Source: Gemmatimonadales bacterium UBA7889 (GTDB taxonomy: Bacteria; Gemmatimonadota; Gemmatimonadetes; Longimicrobiales; Gaopeijiaceae). From it: 36,617 bases of DNA. The notes under the pieces were generated by a model, which worked only from the letters and a program-made list of their open reading frames with translations, was not told the origin of the DNA and did not search any database. The DNA lies in contig DLRL01000048.1 of NCBI GenBank assembly GCA_002501085.1, positions 10,328-46,944 on the forward strand. The letters are read 5' to 3'. A program made the position numbers and the translations under genes. Below are positions 21,952-29,645 of this stretch, piece by piece (the first letter of the stretch is position 1; each line of letters begins with the position of its first letter).

Positions 21952-22767
21952 ATGAATTGGTGGTGTTTCGCGCAACCGGGGACTGCATGGACCTGGCAGT
22001 GGCGGCCGCTCATCGGTGTGTGGCTGCTGCTGCTGCTGCTGATCTGGGTATACCAGCGTGTCTTGAGCCGAATAGATGATTCGTATGAATCCTCTCGACT
22101 GCGGAAGAGTCGGCGTGCCACCTTCGCGTTAGCCATTTTTCTTTTGTGGGCCTCACTAGATTGGCCTTTGGGACCACTCGGGGCGAGTTACCTAGCGAGT
22201 GTGCACATGCTGCAATTTCTGGCTGTTGGTATCGCTGTTCCCGCATTGCTCTTGCTGGCTCTTCCAGGTGCAGCTTATGAACCGCTCCGCCGCTACCCTA
22301 GACTGATCAAAGCTCTCTCTGACCTTACGCACCCTGTCTCCGCGTTCTTCATCTTCAATATTATGATGACAGCCACGCACTGGCCGGGCGTCGTAGATCT
22401 ACTCATGCCGACCCAACTGGGATCTTTTGTGCTTGATGCTGCCTGGATGTTAGGCGGGTTGATTTTTTGGTGGCCATTGATTGTTCCTGTGCCGGAACGT
22501 CCAGGTTTTCACTCACTCGGCAAGATCGCGTACCTGGCACTCAATGCGTTCCTTATACGCCCACCTTTCGCAATGATGATCTTCAGTGCATCTCCAATCT
22601 ACGCGATCTATGAACTTGCCCCCCCGCCTGCCCAGGATGCGCTAAACGACCAACAGCTAGCAGGAGCCGTTATGAAGATTGGGATGGCTTGGATAATGTT
22701 TGCTGGTGTCTTGGTCATATTCAGAAACTGGATGTTCTTGGAATCTGACCGGCCGGAATCGGCCTAA
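21952..22767 (+). CDS. ctaG: CtaG-type cytochrome c oxidase assembly protein (Caa3_CtaG family)
   Basis: A 271-residue membrane protein with about seven helices. It fits the Caa3_CtaG family known from Bacillus and Gram-negative aa3/caa3 oxidase clusters: HMLQFLAVGIAVPALLLLALPG, a HPVSAFFIFN segment with THWPG after it, and a methionine-rich PPFAMMIF segment. These proteins are thought to act in CuB or copper delivery to subunit I. A run of six Leu codons (22024-22041, CTG repeated) lies in the first helix. It ends the oxidase operon; the next gene starts 12 bases later. Confidence 0.9.
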   Translation: MNWWCFAQPGTAWTWQWRPLIGVWLLLLLLIWVYQRVLSRIDDSYESSRLRKSRRATFALAIFLLWASLDWPLGPLGASYLASVHMLQFLAVGIAVPALLLLALPGAAYEPLRRYPRLIKALSDLTHPVSAFFIFNIMMTATHWPGVVDLLMPTQLGSFVLDAAWMLGGLIFWWPLIVPVPERPGFHSLGKIAYLALNAFLIRPPFAMMIFSASPIYAIYELAPPPAQDALNDQQLAGAVMKIGMAWIMFAGVLVIFRNWMFLESDRPESA

Positions 22768-22778
22768 AAGGCAGGAGC

Positions 22779-23951
22779 ATGGACTCAGCAGCAGCACTCA
22801 CTTGCCAGAGAGGTCAGTTCAACATCCCAGCCGGACTGCATTACCTGAATTGTGCCTATATGGGGCCACTTCCACGTGTGGCTGAAGAGGCAGGGGTATT
22901 GGGACTTCGCATGAAGCGTGACCCTTCTGCGATCCTGCCCCACCACTTCTTCGATACCAGCCTTGAGCTTCGGAAGCTCTTCTCGCGCCTTATAGGCGAC
23001 GCTGATCCTACACGAATCAGTATTGGTCCGGGCGTTTCCTACTCTGTAGCTATAGCAGCGAAGAATCTACCCCTGTCATCTGACCAGAATGTAGTACTCA
23101 CGTACGAGCAATTTCCTTCCAACATGCATGCTTGGGCCAGGAAGGCCCAAGATATAAACGCCGACTTAAGAGTCATTGGCCCACCTGATACGATCCACAG
23201 GGGTGCCAGCTGGAATACAGAGATTCTCACTGCGATCGATTCAGCTACCGCAGTAGTCTCCTTGCCGACAGTCCACTGGACCGATGGAACGATATTCGAT
23301 TTGGTCGAAATTGGTCGCAGGTGTCGAGAGGTTGGTGCGGCTCTGGTGGTGGATGGGACCCAGTCAGTTGGAGCATTGCCATTCGATGTGAACGTAGTGC
23401 GACCAGATGTTCTGATGTGTTCTGGGTATAAGTGGTTGCTGGGACCCTACTCGGTTGGGCTTACGTATTTTGGTCCGAGTTTCGACGATGGCGAGCCATT
23501 GGAAGAGACTTGGATCGGGAGAGAGGGGAGTGAGGATTTTGAGCACCTTGTCGATTACAAGGCAGGTTACCAGCCAGGAGCGATACGCTATGATGTAGCG
23601 CAGCGATCTAATTTCGCACTCTTGCCGGTTGCAGTTGCTTCACTGCGCTTGATCAGCGAGTGGCAACCAGCCCGCATTCAAGCATACTGCAAGGGTCTTA
23701 CTGGTAATTTCTTCGAAGAGGTGGAAGAGCTGGGTTTCACAGTCGAAGATGCTCACTGGCGTAGCGCGCATCTATTCGGACTTAGGATGCCGAAGGGTTT
23801 AGAATTGGTCGAGCTTCAGCAAGCTCTGAAGGCACGTGGAGTTTCAGCATCACTCCGCGGTAGCGCACTCCGTGTATCACCAAATGTGTACAATGATGCC
23901 GAGGATGTATCAGCCCTACTAGAAGGGTTGAGGCAAGCAGTGGCGGTTTAG
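22779..23951 (+). CDS. Class V PLP-dependent aminotransferase (cysteine desulfurase/isopenicillin-N-epimerase-like)
   Basis: A 390-residue fold-type I enzyme of aminotransferase class V. Visible features are HYLNCAYMGP near residue 21, ALVVDGTQSVGALPFDV (188-204) with PLP-contacting Asp192 and Gln195, and the Schiff-base lysine at 218 in CSGYKWLLGP. There is no conserved cysteine loop of a true NifS/SufS that I can identify, so cysteine desulfurase activity is not assured; kynureninase- or epimerase-like activity is equally possible. GGAGC with ATG directly follows ctaG by 11 bases. The 3' end overlaps the convergent DUF192 gene by four bases. Confidence 0.85.
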   Translation: MDSAAALTCQRGQFNIPAGLHYLNCAYMGPLPRVAEEAGVLGLRMKRDPSAILPHHFFDTSLELRKLFSRLIGDADPTRISIGPGVSYSVAIAAKNLPLSSDQNVVLTYEQFPSNMHAWARKAQDINADLRVIGPPDTIHRGASWNTEILTAIDSATAVVSLPTVHWTDGTIFDLVEIGRRCREVGAALVVDGTQSVGALPFDVNVVRPDVLMCSGYKWLLGPYSVGLTYFGPSFDDGEPLEETWIGREGSEDFEHLVDYKAGYQPGAIRYDVAQRSNFALLPVAVASLRLISEWQPARIQAYCKGLTGNFFEEVEELGFTVEDAHWRSAHLFGLRMPKGLELVELQQALKARGVSASLRGSALRVSPNVYNDAEDVSALLEGLRQAVAV

Positions 23952-24499
23952 CGTCCCGTGCGAACCCCAAAAGCAATTTCCGCTTTGTCACCGATACGAA
24001 TAGAATGTTCCTGGAACCAGCCTTGCCGTACCTCGAGACCAAACATTGCTGGAGCTGCACTCGGGTAGGAATCTGTGACTAGAGGCTCCATTGCAATGAT
24101 GTCGACGATGACGTAGGAAGGATCCATATATGCGATATCCAATGCGACGTAGGTATTCGCCATCCAAAATGAGCGAACCTGGTTATCCGTGAACACGAAA
24201 AGCATGCCGGTACCATCAGGTACCTCGTCCCGATACATAAGGCCCTGAGAACGCTCTTCCGCAGTGGCGGCCACTTCCGCGACGACTGTATCATTACCGA
24301 ATATCACCCAGGCATGGTCTGCTGGAGGTTGAGACTCAGAGTCTGTTGTCACTCGAGCCGACCTGACCTCAATCCGACCAAATGCCTCACCTTCAGCATT
24401 GCTGCAGCTTGATGCGATCGGCAGCACAGCCAGCACTAAGAATGAAAGCTGATACAAACATCGGGTTGTGTGCGGACTGAAGTTGTTGGATTCCCTCAC
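23948..24499 (-). CDS. DUF192 lipoprotein
   Basis: A 183-residue protein on the minus strand beginning with GTG, with GGGAG eight bases ahead. A hydrophobic signal (about 14-28) ends in a lipobox-like ASSC (Cys32). The rest is a DUF192 domain: VAATAEERSQGLMYRDEVPDGTGMLF and later FWMANTYVALDIAYMD are characteristic. DUF192 proteins are small secreted beta-barrel-like proteins of unknown function. The gene is convergent with the aminotransferase (four-base overlap) and divergent from the Trm112-like gene, leaving 95 bases for both promoters. Confidence 0.88.
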   Translation of the reverse strand: MRESNNFSPHTTRCLYQLSFLVLAVLPIASSCSNAEGEAFGRIEVRSARVTTDSESQPPADHAWVIFGNDTVVAEVAATAEERSQGLMYRDEVPDGTGMLFVFTDNQVRSFWMANTYVALDIAYMDPSYVIVDIIAMEPLVTDSYPSAAPAMFGLEVRQGWFQEHSIRIGDKAEIAFGVRTGR

Positions 24500-24594
24500 G
24501 AGCAGGCTCCCGTTTGTGTACTTACCCTCTTAGTTTAACCAGCTATCGTCGGTTTTCAGAAGGGTCCAGCCACCCGGACGCCGGAGGGTCAAGT

Positions 24595-24861
24595 ATGTTA
24601 GATCCAGAGTTACTCGAGATTCTTGTCTGTCCTGAAACCAAACAGCCGATTCGGTTGGCTGATTCCACAGTGCTCCAGAAGCTCAATGCAGCGATCGCCG
24701 AGGGTTCCGTAAACAACAAAGGCGGCGAGCCCGTCTCAGAAAGAATTGAGGAAGGCTTGATCCGGGAGGATAACAGTTACTTGTATCCTGTACGCGACGA
24801 CATTCCCATCATGTTGATCGACTCAGCGATTCCTCTCAGCATGGATACGGCGTCGGACTGA
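24595..24861 (+). CDS. Trm112-like protein
   Basis: An 88-residue protein whose first half is LDPELLEILVCPETKQPIRL, the Trm112p family start; Trm112 proteins are zinc-binding activators of methyltransferases. Only one cysteine is visible (CPETKQ), so the usual zinc-binding set is reduced. The frame extends upstream to 24514, but ATG 24595 has GGAGGG six bases before it and gives the standard N-terminus. TGATG couples it to the cytochrome gene that follows. Confidence 0.85.
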   Translation: MLDPELLEILVCPETKQPIRLADSTVLQKLNAAIAEGSVNNKGGEPVSERIEEGLIREDNSYLYPVRDDIPIMLIDSAIPLSMDTASD

Positions 24862-25502
24862 TGTCATCAGGGTCGAGGAAGGCGTGCTACGCGCTGCCTC
24901 TTCTGATCTGGAGCCTTACCGGATGTTGGACACCCTCGCCAAGCCTGAGCCGTGGCGAAGCACTATTTGATACGTGTAGACTCTGTCACGGATCTGACGG
25001 TTTAGGCAATCCGGGTCTTCAAGCACCAGCGATCGCTGGCCTTCCACAGTGGTATATCGAGGGGCAGCTGGAAAAATTCCAAATGGGTATAAGAGGGGCT
25101 CATTCAGAGGATGCCCCAGGCATGCTCATGCGTCCATCCGCAGTAGCACTACGTCAGGATGGTGATATTGAAGCAGTGGCTGAACACGTGGCCTCACTGT
25201 CTCCGGATAGAGAAGTAACCATGGTTCTAGAAGGGCAGGCAAAAGCAGGCGCTGTAACCTATACCGGCGTCTGTAGCGCCTGTCACGGCCCAGATGCTAC
25301 CGGTAACGAAGTTTTAGGCGCACCCCCGCTTGTGCTTGTAGACGCTTGGTATATGCTTGCGCAGTTGCGGAACTTTAAGACGGGAATTCGTGGTAGTCAC
25401 CCGAGGGACACTTGGGGTATGACCATGAGAATCAATGCCGAGGCGCTGTCGGATGATGATATGAAGGACGTTATCACCTACATCAGTACGCTACGCTGGT
25501 AG
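24861..25502 (+). CDS. Dihaem c4-like cytochrome lipoprotein
   Basis: A 213-residue lipoprotein with signal ending LTGC (Cys22) and two haem c sites, CRLCH (39-43) and CSACH (138-142). The two halves are an obvious duplication: MGIRGAHSEDAPGMLMR in the first matches TGIRGSHPRDTWGMTMR in the second, with Met residues available as axial ligands. This is the c4 cytochrome pattern, soluble or lipid-tethered electron carriers to oxidases. It starts on the last base of the Trm112 gene (TGATG). It could feed the aa3 or the CydA-like system; no nearby oxidase gene directly adjoins it. It is convergent with the VWA gene. Confidence 0.92.
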   Translation: MSSGSRKACYALPLLIWSLTGCWTPSPSLSRGEALFDTCRLCHGSDGLGNPGLQAPAIAGLPQWYIEGQLEKFQMGIRGAHSEDAPGMLMRPSAVALRQDGDIEAVAEHVASLSPDREVTMVLEGQAKAGAVTYTGVCSACHGPDATGNEVLGAPPLVLVDAWYMLAQLRNFKTGIRGSHPRDTWGMTMRINAEALSDDDMKDVITYISTLRW

Positions 25503-25527
25503 GGTCCGGATTTCTTGACGTAAGATC

Positions 25528-26820
25528 TCAGGAGATATTGCGCCGCTTATTCTGTAAAAAATCCATCATGATGTACTGACCCAAGGTCATTGTGTTTGTG
25601 AAGTATGCCTTCCCTCGTGCGATTTCGGAGACTTTCTGGACGAACTGGATCAAGTAGGAGTCATTTGCAAGCATAAACGTATTGATCAGAATGCCAGCCT
25701 TTCTGCATGCGGTTACTTCTTGGAATGTCCTCTTCAATATGTTCGGGTCGAGCGCTCCGGAGTTGGTATAAACTCTTCCGTCGGGCAAAGTCATCGCACT
25801 TGGTTTGCCGTCAGTGATCATGATGATTTGACGCATATCTTTCTTTTGGCCCAAGAGCAGGCGGCGCGACATCTCGAAGCCCTCCGCTGTATTCGTGTGG
25901 AAAGGGCCAACTTGGGCTTTGGAAAGTTGGGAGAGTGGGATTTCTTGTGCTCTATCCCCGAATGTGATTACACGTAGTGAATCTCCTGGGAACTGAGCAC
26001 GGATCATATGGGACATAGCTAGGGCGACCCGCTTCGCAGGAGTGAAGCGGTCTTCGCCGTACAGGATCATCGAATGCGAGACGTCGAGCATCAAAACCGT
26101 GGCGCATGATGAGCGATACTCAGCTTGGTGGACCATTAAGTCCCCATACTTGAGCTCCAGGGGGATAGAGAGGCCTTCACGTTCAATTGCTTTCTTGAGA
26201 GTTGCTGGAATATCCAGGTTGAGTGTATCTCCGAACTCGTATGGCCTTGAGGCCGCTTCCGCTTCTATGCCTGTCGCAAGATGCGCCGTGTCGTGGGCAC
26301 CCGCGCTCGCTTTACCAATCGCTGACATCAAGCCCTTTAGTGCACTGTGCCCGAGAAAGTCCATCCCTTTTTGTGTGAGATTGAACTGCATCTGCTGAGC
26401 GGCCTGCTTCGCTTCGTCAATCTTACCATGTCCAGTGACATCGTAGGTCGCACCTGGTAACTGAGTGTTACCCGTCTCGAGGTTGATGTAACCTGCTTCG
26501 ACCATCCTCTGGATGAGGTCGTCTAATACTTGGGCGATCTGCTGCTGTACACTTTGATCACCCTCCCCCTCACCACGGAGTTCTTCGATCATATCCTGCG
26601 TGAGTTGCCCACTTTCTATCAGCGCTTTCAGGAGGGCATGCTTGAGCGAGTCTGTACTATTGGGATCCTCTGTGCCGGACCAACCCCAATAGGGATGATA
26701 GTTTGCTCCGCCCGCGAACCCGCCATCCATTAAGAAGTCGGAGAGCATTTCCAGAAGAGATTCTAGGTTCAGGGCATCGAGCCATCGGCCCTTGTACTTA
26801 GAGTAGGTTGTGAAACGCAT
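25528..26820 (-). CDS. VWA-domain protein (ChlD/MoxR-partner type)
   Basis: A 430-residue protein with a C-terminal von Willebrand A domain. The MIDAS is complete: Asp246-x-Ser248-x-Ser250 (DVSHS), Thr in FHTNTAEGF (about 309-311) and Asp337 in ITDGKP. The N-terminal ~230 residues are helical and acidic. Proteins of this type act with AAA+ ATPases (MoxR/RavA or ChlI-like) as metal-dependent chaperones that insert cofactors. The matching AAA+ gene lies on the same strand at 27996-29465, with mutY on the opposite strand between them. Start ATG; the mutY start is only 35 bases away, so both promoters must overlap here or lie in the partner genes. Confidence 0.87.
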   Translation of the reverse strand: MRFTTYSKYKGRWLDALNLESLLEMLSDFLMDGGFAGGANYHPYWGWSGTEDPNSTDSLKHALLKALIESGQLTQDMIEELRGEGEGDQSVQQQIAQVLDDLIQRMVEAGYINLETGNTQLPGATYDVTGHGKIDEAKQAAQQMQFNLTQKGMDFLGHSALKGLMSAIGKASAGAHDTAHLATGIEAEAASRPYEFGDTLNLDIPATLKKAIEREGLSIPLELKYGDLMVHQAEYRSSCATVLMLDVSHSMILYGEDRFTPAKRVALAMSHMIRAQFPGDSLRVITFGDRAQEIPLSQLSKAQVGPFHTNTAEGFEMSRRLLLGQKKDMRQIIMITDGKPSAMTLPDGRVYTNSGALDPNILKRTFQEVTACRKAGILINTFMLANDSYLIQFVQKVSEIARGKAYFTNTMTLGQYIMMDFLQNKRRNIS

Positions 26821-26854
26821 GACACCATGCTAGGGCTAGAGATACTTTGCCGCC

Positions 26855-27994
26855 ATGAAGCAGCCTGCAAACACCAACTCATCTGGACCAGCACCTGACC
26901 AACTGGGTGATTTTCGTAGCTCTCTCCTTCAATACTATGATCGTTTCTGCCGAGACCTTCCCTGGCGCGGAGAGACGGATCCGTACCGTATTCTGGTCTC
27001 GGAAATCATGCTGCAACAGACGAGAGTGGAAACGGTACTCCAGTATTACGGATCTTGGCTGAAGCGGTTCCCAACCCTAGGAGCACTTGCTTCAGCTGAC
27101 TCTAGGGAGGTGCTCAAGGCGTGGGAAGGGTTGGGCTACTATAGGCGGGCGAGGAATTTGCACAGCGCGGCGCGGCGTATTCGAGAGCTACCGGGTGAGC
27201 ACTTCCCCACTTCTTATAGGGATCTCAGGAAACTTCCAGGAGTCGGGCAGTACACAGCAGGAGCCGTTGCCAGTATTGGGTTTGGGGAGATTGTTCCAGC
27301 AGTGGATGGCAATGTGCGACGTGTTCTCGCCCGACTCTTTGATAAGCGTGAGCCTAGGGCTCGCTGGCTGAATCGCATTGCCGCCGAGTTGGTCGACAAG
27401 GATCGTCCAGGGGACTGGAACCAGGCTTTGATGGAACTGGGCGCAATGATTTGTTCACCAAAGAATCCTCGATGCGACGACTGCCCGGTACAACTGTGGT
27501 GCACTGCGCACGAACAGGGTACACAGGCCCTGTCTCCTGCTGGAATCCGGAGAGTGCCTGCACGGGAGATCTCTTTCTTACTAGTCATACTCCAGACAGA
27601 AGAAGGTGAAGTCATGCTTGTACAGCGGCCCCGCCAAGGACTTCTCGCTGGTATGTGGGCTTTCCCTGAACAGGAACTGGCCGAGCCTTTGGACTGTGCG
27701 GCCACATCTAGAGATAGGGCGATCGAGCTCGCGATGTCGCTTGGGGCTGAGGTGGTAGGAGGAGCTTCAGTTTTGGCAGAAATTCAACACCGCTTCACAC
27801 ATCTCCAGGCCAGATATCGACCTTGGGTTGTGCCCGTGGAAAAGCTGCTCACCGGAGAGGGAAATGTGTGGATGACACCTGGTGAGCCAGTAGATTTTCC
27901 GATCCCCGTTGCTCAGCACAAAGTTCTGGATGCATTGGCCGAATGTAGAGAAACTCCAGGCAACTCAGAGTCACACGCAAGCAATCCCAGTTGA
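26855..27994 (+). CDS. mutY: A/G-specific adenine glycosylase
   Basis: A 379-residue MutY that removes adenine opposite 8-oxoguanine. It shows the HhH-glycosylase core with catalytic Glu50 in SEIMLQQTRVE, the GLGYYRRAR motif, the LPGVGQYTAGA hairpin, and Asp151 in VDGNVRRVLAR. The 4Fe-4S cluster cysteines are 200, 207, 210 and 216 (C-x6-C-x2-C-x5-C). The C-terminal Nudix-like domain that reads 8-oxoG includes LLAGMWAFPE and EIQHRFTHLQARYRPW. ATG is preceded by little SD (TTTGCCGCC). It ends one base before the AAA+ gene's stop, tail-to-tail. Confidence 0.97.
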   Translation: MKQPANTNSSGPAPDQLGDFRSSLLQYYDRFCRDLPWRGETDPYRILVSEIMLQQTRVETVLQYYGSWLKRFPTLGALASADSREVLKAWEGLGYYRRARNLHSAARRIRELPGEHFPTSYRDLRKLPGVGQYTAGAVASIGFGEIVPAVDGNVRRVLARLFDKREPRARWLNRIAAELVDKDRPGDWNQALMELGAMICSPKNPRCDDCPVQLWCTAHEQGTQALSPAGIRRVPAREISFLLVILQTEEGEVMLVQRPRQGLLAGMWAFPEQELAEPLDCAATSRDRAIELAMSLGAEVVGGASVLAEIQHRFTHLQARYRPWVVPVEKLLTGEGNVWMTPGEPVDFPIPVAQHKVLDALAECRETPGNSESHASNPS

Positions 27995-27995
27995 A

Positions 27996-29465
27996 TTAGA
28001 TAGTTACGTCGCCTGGCTCGTCGAAGCCTTGATAGTCCTCTTCGGTCTTCGGGCTCTGGTATGGTGCGCGAGTATATCCGGCTGAGCTTCGAGCGATACG
28101 CTTCTGTGACACAAGCGCCTCGAGCACGAGTTCACAGGCAGCTGATCTAACACCATTCCCTGCTGATACCTTAGCCAATCCTACATTCTGGATTAATTCA
28201 ATAAGGCCAGGAACGGTTTCATACCCTTGAACGCAGGCCGATGCAGAGGCGTCTTCACCCACCTGCAGGGCACCTCCTGTCTCGAAATACTCTATGATGT
28301 CTTCGACATCGGCACCGCCTGCCCTGATGTCAAAAGTGAGGGAGGAACTTTGTTGAATCAGTTCACGGGCAATCTTGTCAGCGCCATGGAGTTCGCCCTC
28401 GTACTCGAGTTCCATCTTTCCAGTGATTGCGGGGAGAGCAGCGTATAGGTCAGCGATGCGAGGAACCGTGATATCCTCACCGTGGCGCAGTGCGCGGCGC
28501 TCTGCATTCGATACGATTGTCTCCATAATTGTTATGGGCATGCGTTGGCTGACACCAGAGCGCTGATCAATCCGTCGGTCATCACGAGCCAGAAACGCGA
28601 TCCGTTCGACAGTTTCTTCAACGAAATCCGGGATTTCGACGCACATGCCGTCACGGGCTACCCAAGCTTCTTGGCGGGTAATATTGATTCCAGTCTCGAT
28701 CTCGTCTGGGTAATGCGTAAGGATCTCCGCACCGATCCGATCTTTCAGTGGAGTGATGATTTTACCGCGGGCTGTGTAATCCTCTGGGTTCGCAGTAAAG
28801 ACCATGAGTACATCTAGAGGCATCCGAATTGGGTATCCTTTAACTTGCACATCCCCCTCTTCCAGTAGATTAAAGAGGCCCACCTGGATCTTTCCCGCGA
28901 GATCAGGAAGTTCGTTAATCGCAAAAATGCCCCGGTTGGCTCGCGGGAGTAAACCGTAGTGGATCGTCATCTCATCTGCGAGAATGTGTCCGCCGCGGGC
29001 GGCTTTGATTGGATCAACATCGCCTAGCATGTCAGCGATTGTCACGTCTGGTGTTGCGAGTTTCTCCACATATCTACTGCCCCGCTGGATCCATGCCACT
29101 GGTGATGTGTCACCATCTTCCTCGATAAGTTGGCGACCATACTTTGAAATTGGAGCGAGTGGATCATCGTTTGTCTCGCTTCCAGCCAAGACGGGCACTT
29201 CTTCATCCAAAAGCGCCACGAGCTGACGTAGAATACGGCTTTTTGCCTGGCCACGGAGTCCGAGAAGAATAAAGTCGTGTTGTGCGAGGATCGCATTCAC
29301 GATTCTGGGGATGACAGTATCCGCGTAACCTCTTATTTCTGGGAAAAGCGTTTCGTTCTTATCTAATTTCTTAAGTAGATTCTCACGCATTTCCTGCTTA
29401 ACTGAGCGTGTCTCGTAGCCTTGTGACCTTAGCTCACCAAGCGTGGACGGGCGTTGCTCGCTCAT
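27996..29465 (-). CDS. AAA+ ATPase, Mg-chelatase ChlI/MoxR-like
   Basis: A 489-residue AAA+ protein on the minus strand. Walker A reads GLRGQAKS (69-76), Walker B GIFAINELPD (179-188) with Asn184 where Asp is usual, sensor 1 in VFTANPEDY (Asn226) and an arginine-finger candidate Arg243 in LKDRIGAEI. The long segment between Walker A and B (TPDVTIADMLGDVDPIKAARGG) resembles the ChlI/MoxR presensor-type family. These ATPases act with VWA proteins on metal or cofactor insertion. Start ATG with AGGAG about ten bases upstream. The VWA partner lies 1.2 kb downstream on the same strand beyond mutY. Role inferred from family and pairing. Confidence 0.85.
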   Translation of the reverse strand: MSEQRPSTLGELRSQGYETRSVKQEMRENLLKKLDKNETLFPEIRGYADTVIPRIVNAILAQHDFILLGLRGQAKSRILRQLVALLDEEVPVLAGSETNDDPLAPISKYGRQLIEEDGDTSPVAWIQRGSRYVEKLATPDVTIADMLGDVDPIKAARGGHILADEMTIHYGLLPRANRGIFAINELPDLAGKIQVGLFNLLEEGDVQVKGYPIRMPLDVLMVFTANPEDYTARGKIITPLKDRIGAEILTHYPDEIETGINITRQEAWVARDGMCVEIPDFVEETVERIAFLARDDRRIDQRSGVSQRMPITIMETIVSNAERRALRHGEDITVPRIADLYAALPAITGKMELEYEGELHGADKIARELIQQSSSLTFDIRAGGADVEDIIEYFETGGALQVGEDASASACVQGYETVPGLIELIQNVGLAKVSAGNGVRSAACELVLEALVSQKRIARSSAGYTRAPYQSPKTEEDYQGFDEPGDVTI

Positions 29466-29645
29466 CCTTTTAAAACTCCTGACCTTTGCGGTCTGTAATT
29501 GATGATTTGGTTAGCGATCTGCAGATAGGGTAGAGCACGGTGCGCAAGTTGGCGATCTTATGAGGTTGACATGGTACACGCATCTGGACACCCAGGTCCG
29601 GGTGGTTCGTTTTTATTCACTGTACCCTGTAATACTGGAGTGAAG

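Noticed and set aside
22024..22041. CTG trinucleotide repeat (six copies) in ctaG
   Set aside because: It encodes Leu residues of a membrane helix; changes would stay in frame, so phase variation is unlikely.
29566..29571. TTGACA consensus -35 upstream of ETF-QO
   Set aside because: No -10-like sequence at 15-19 bases downstream, so not called as a promoter.
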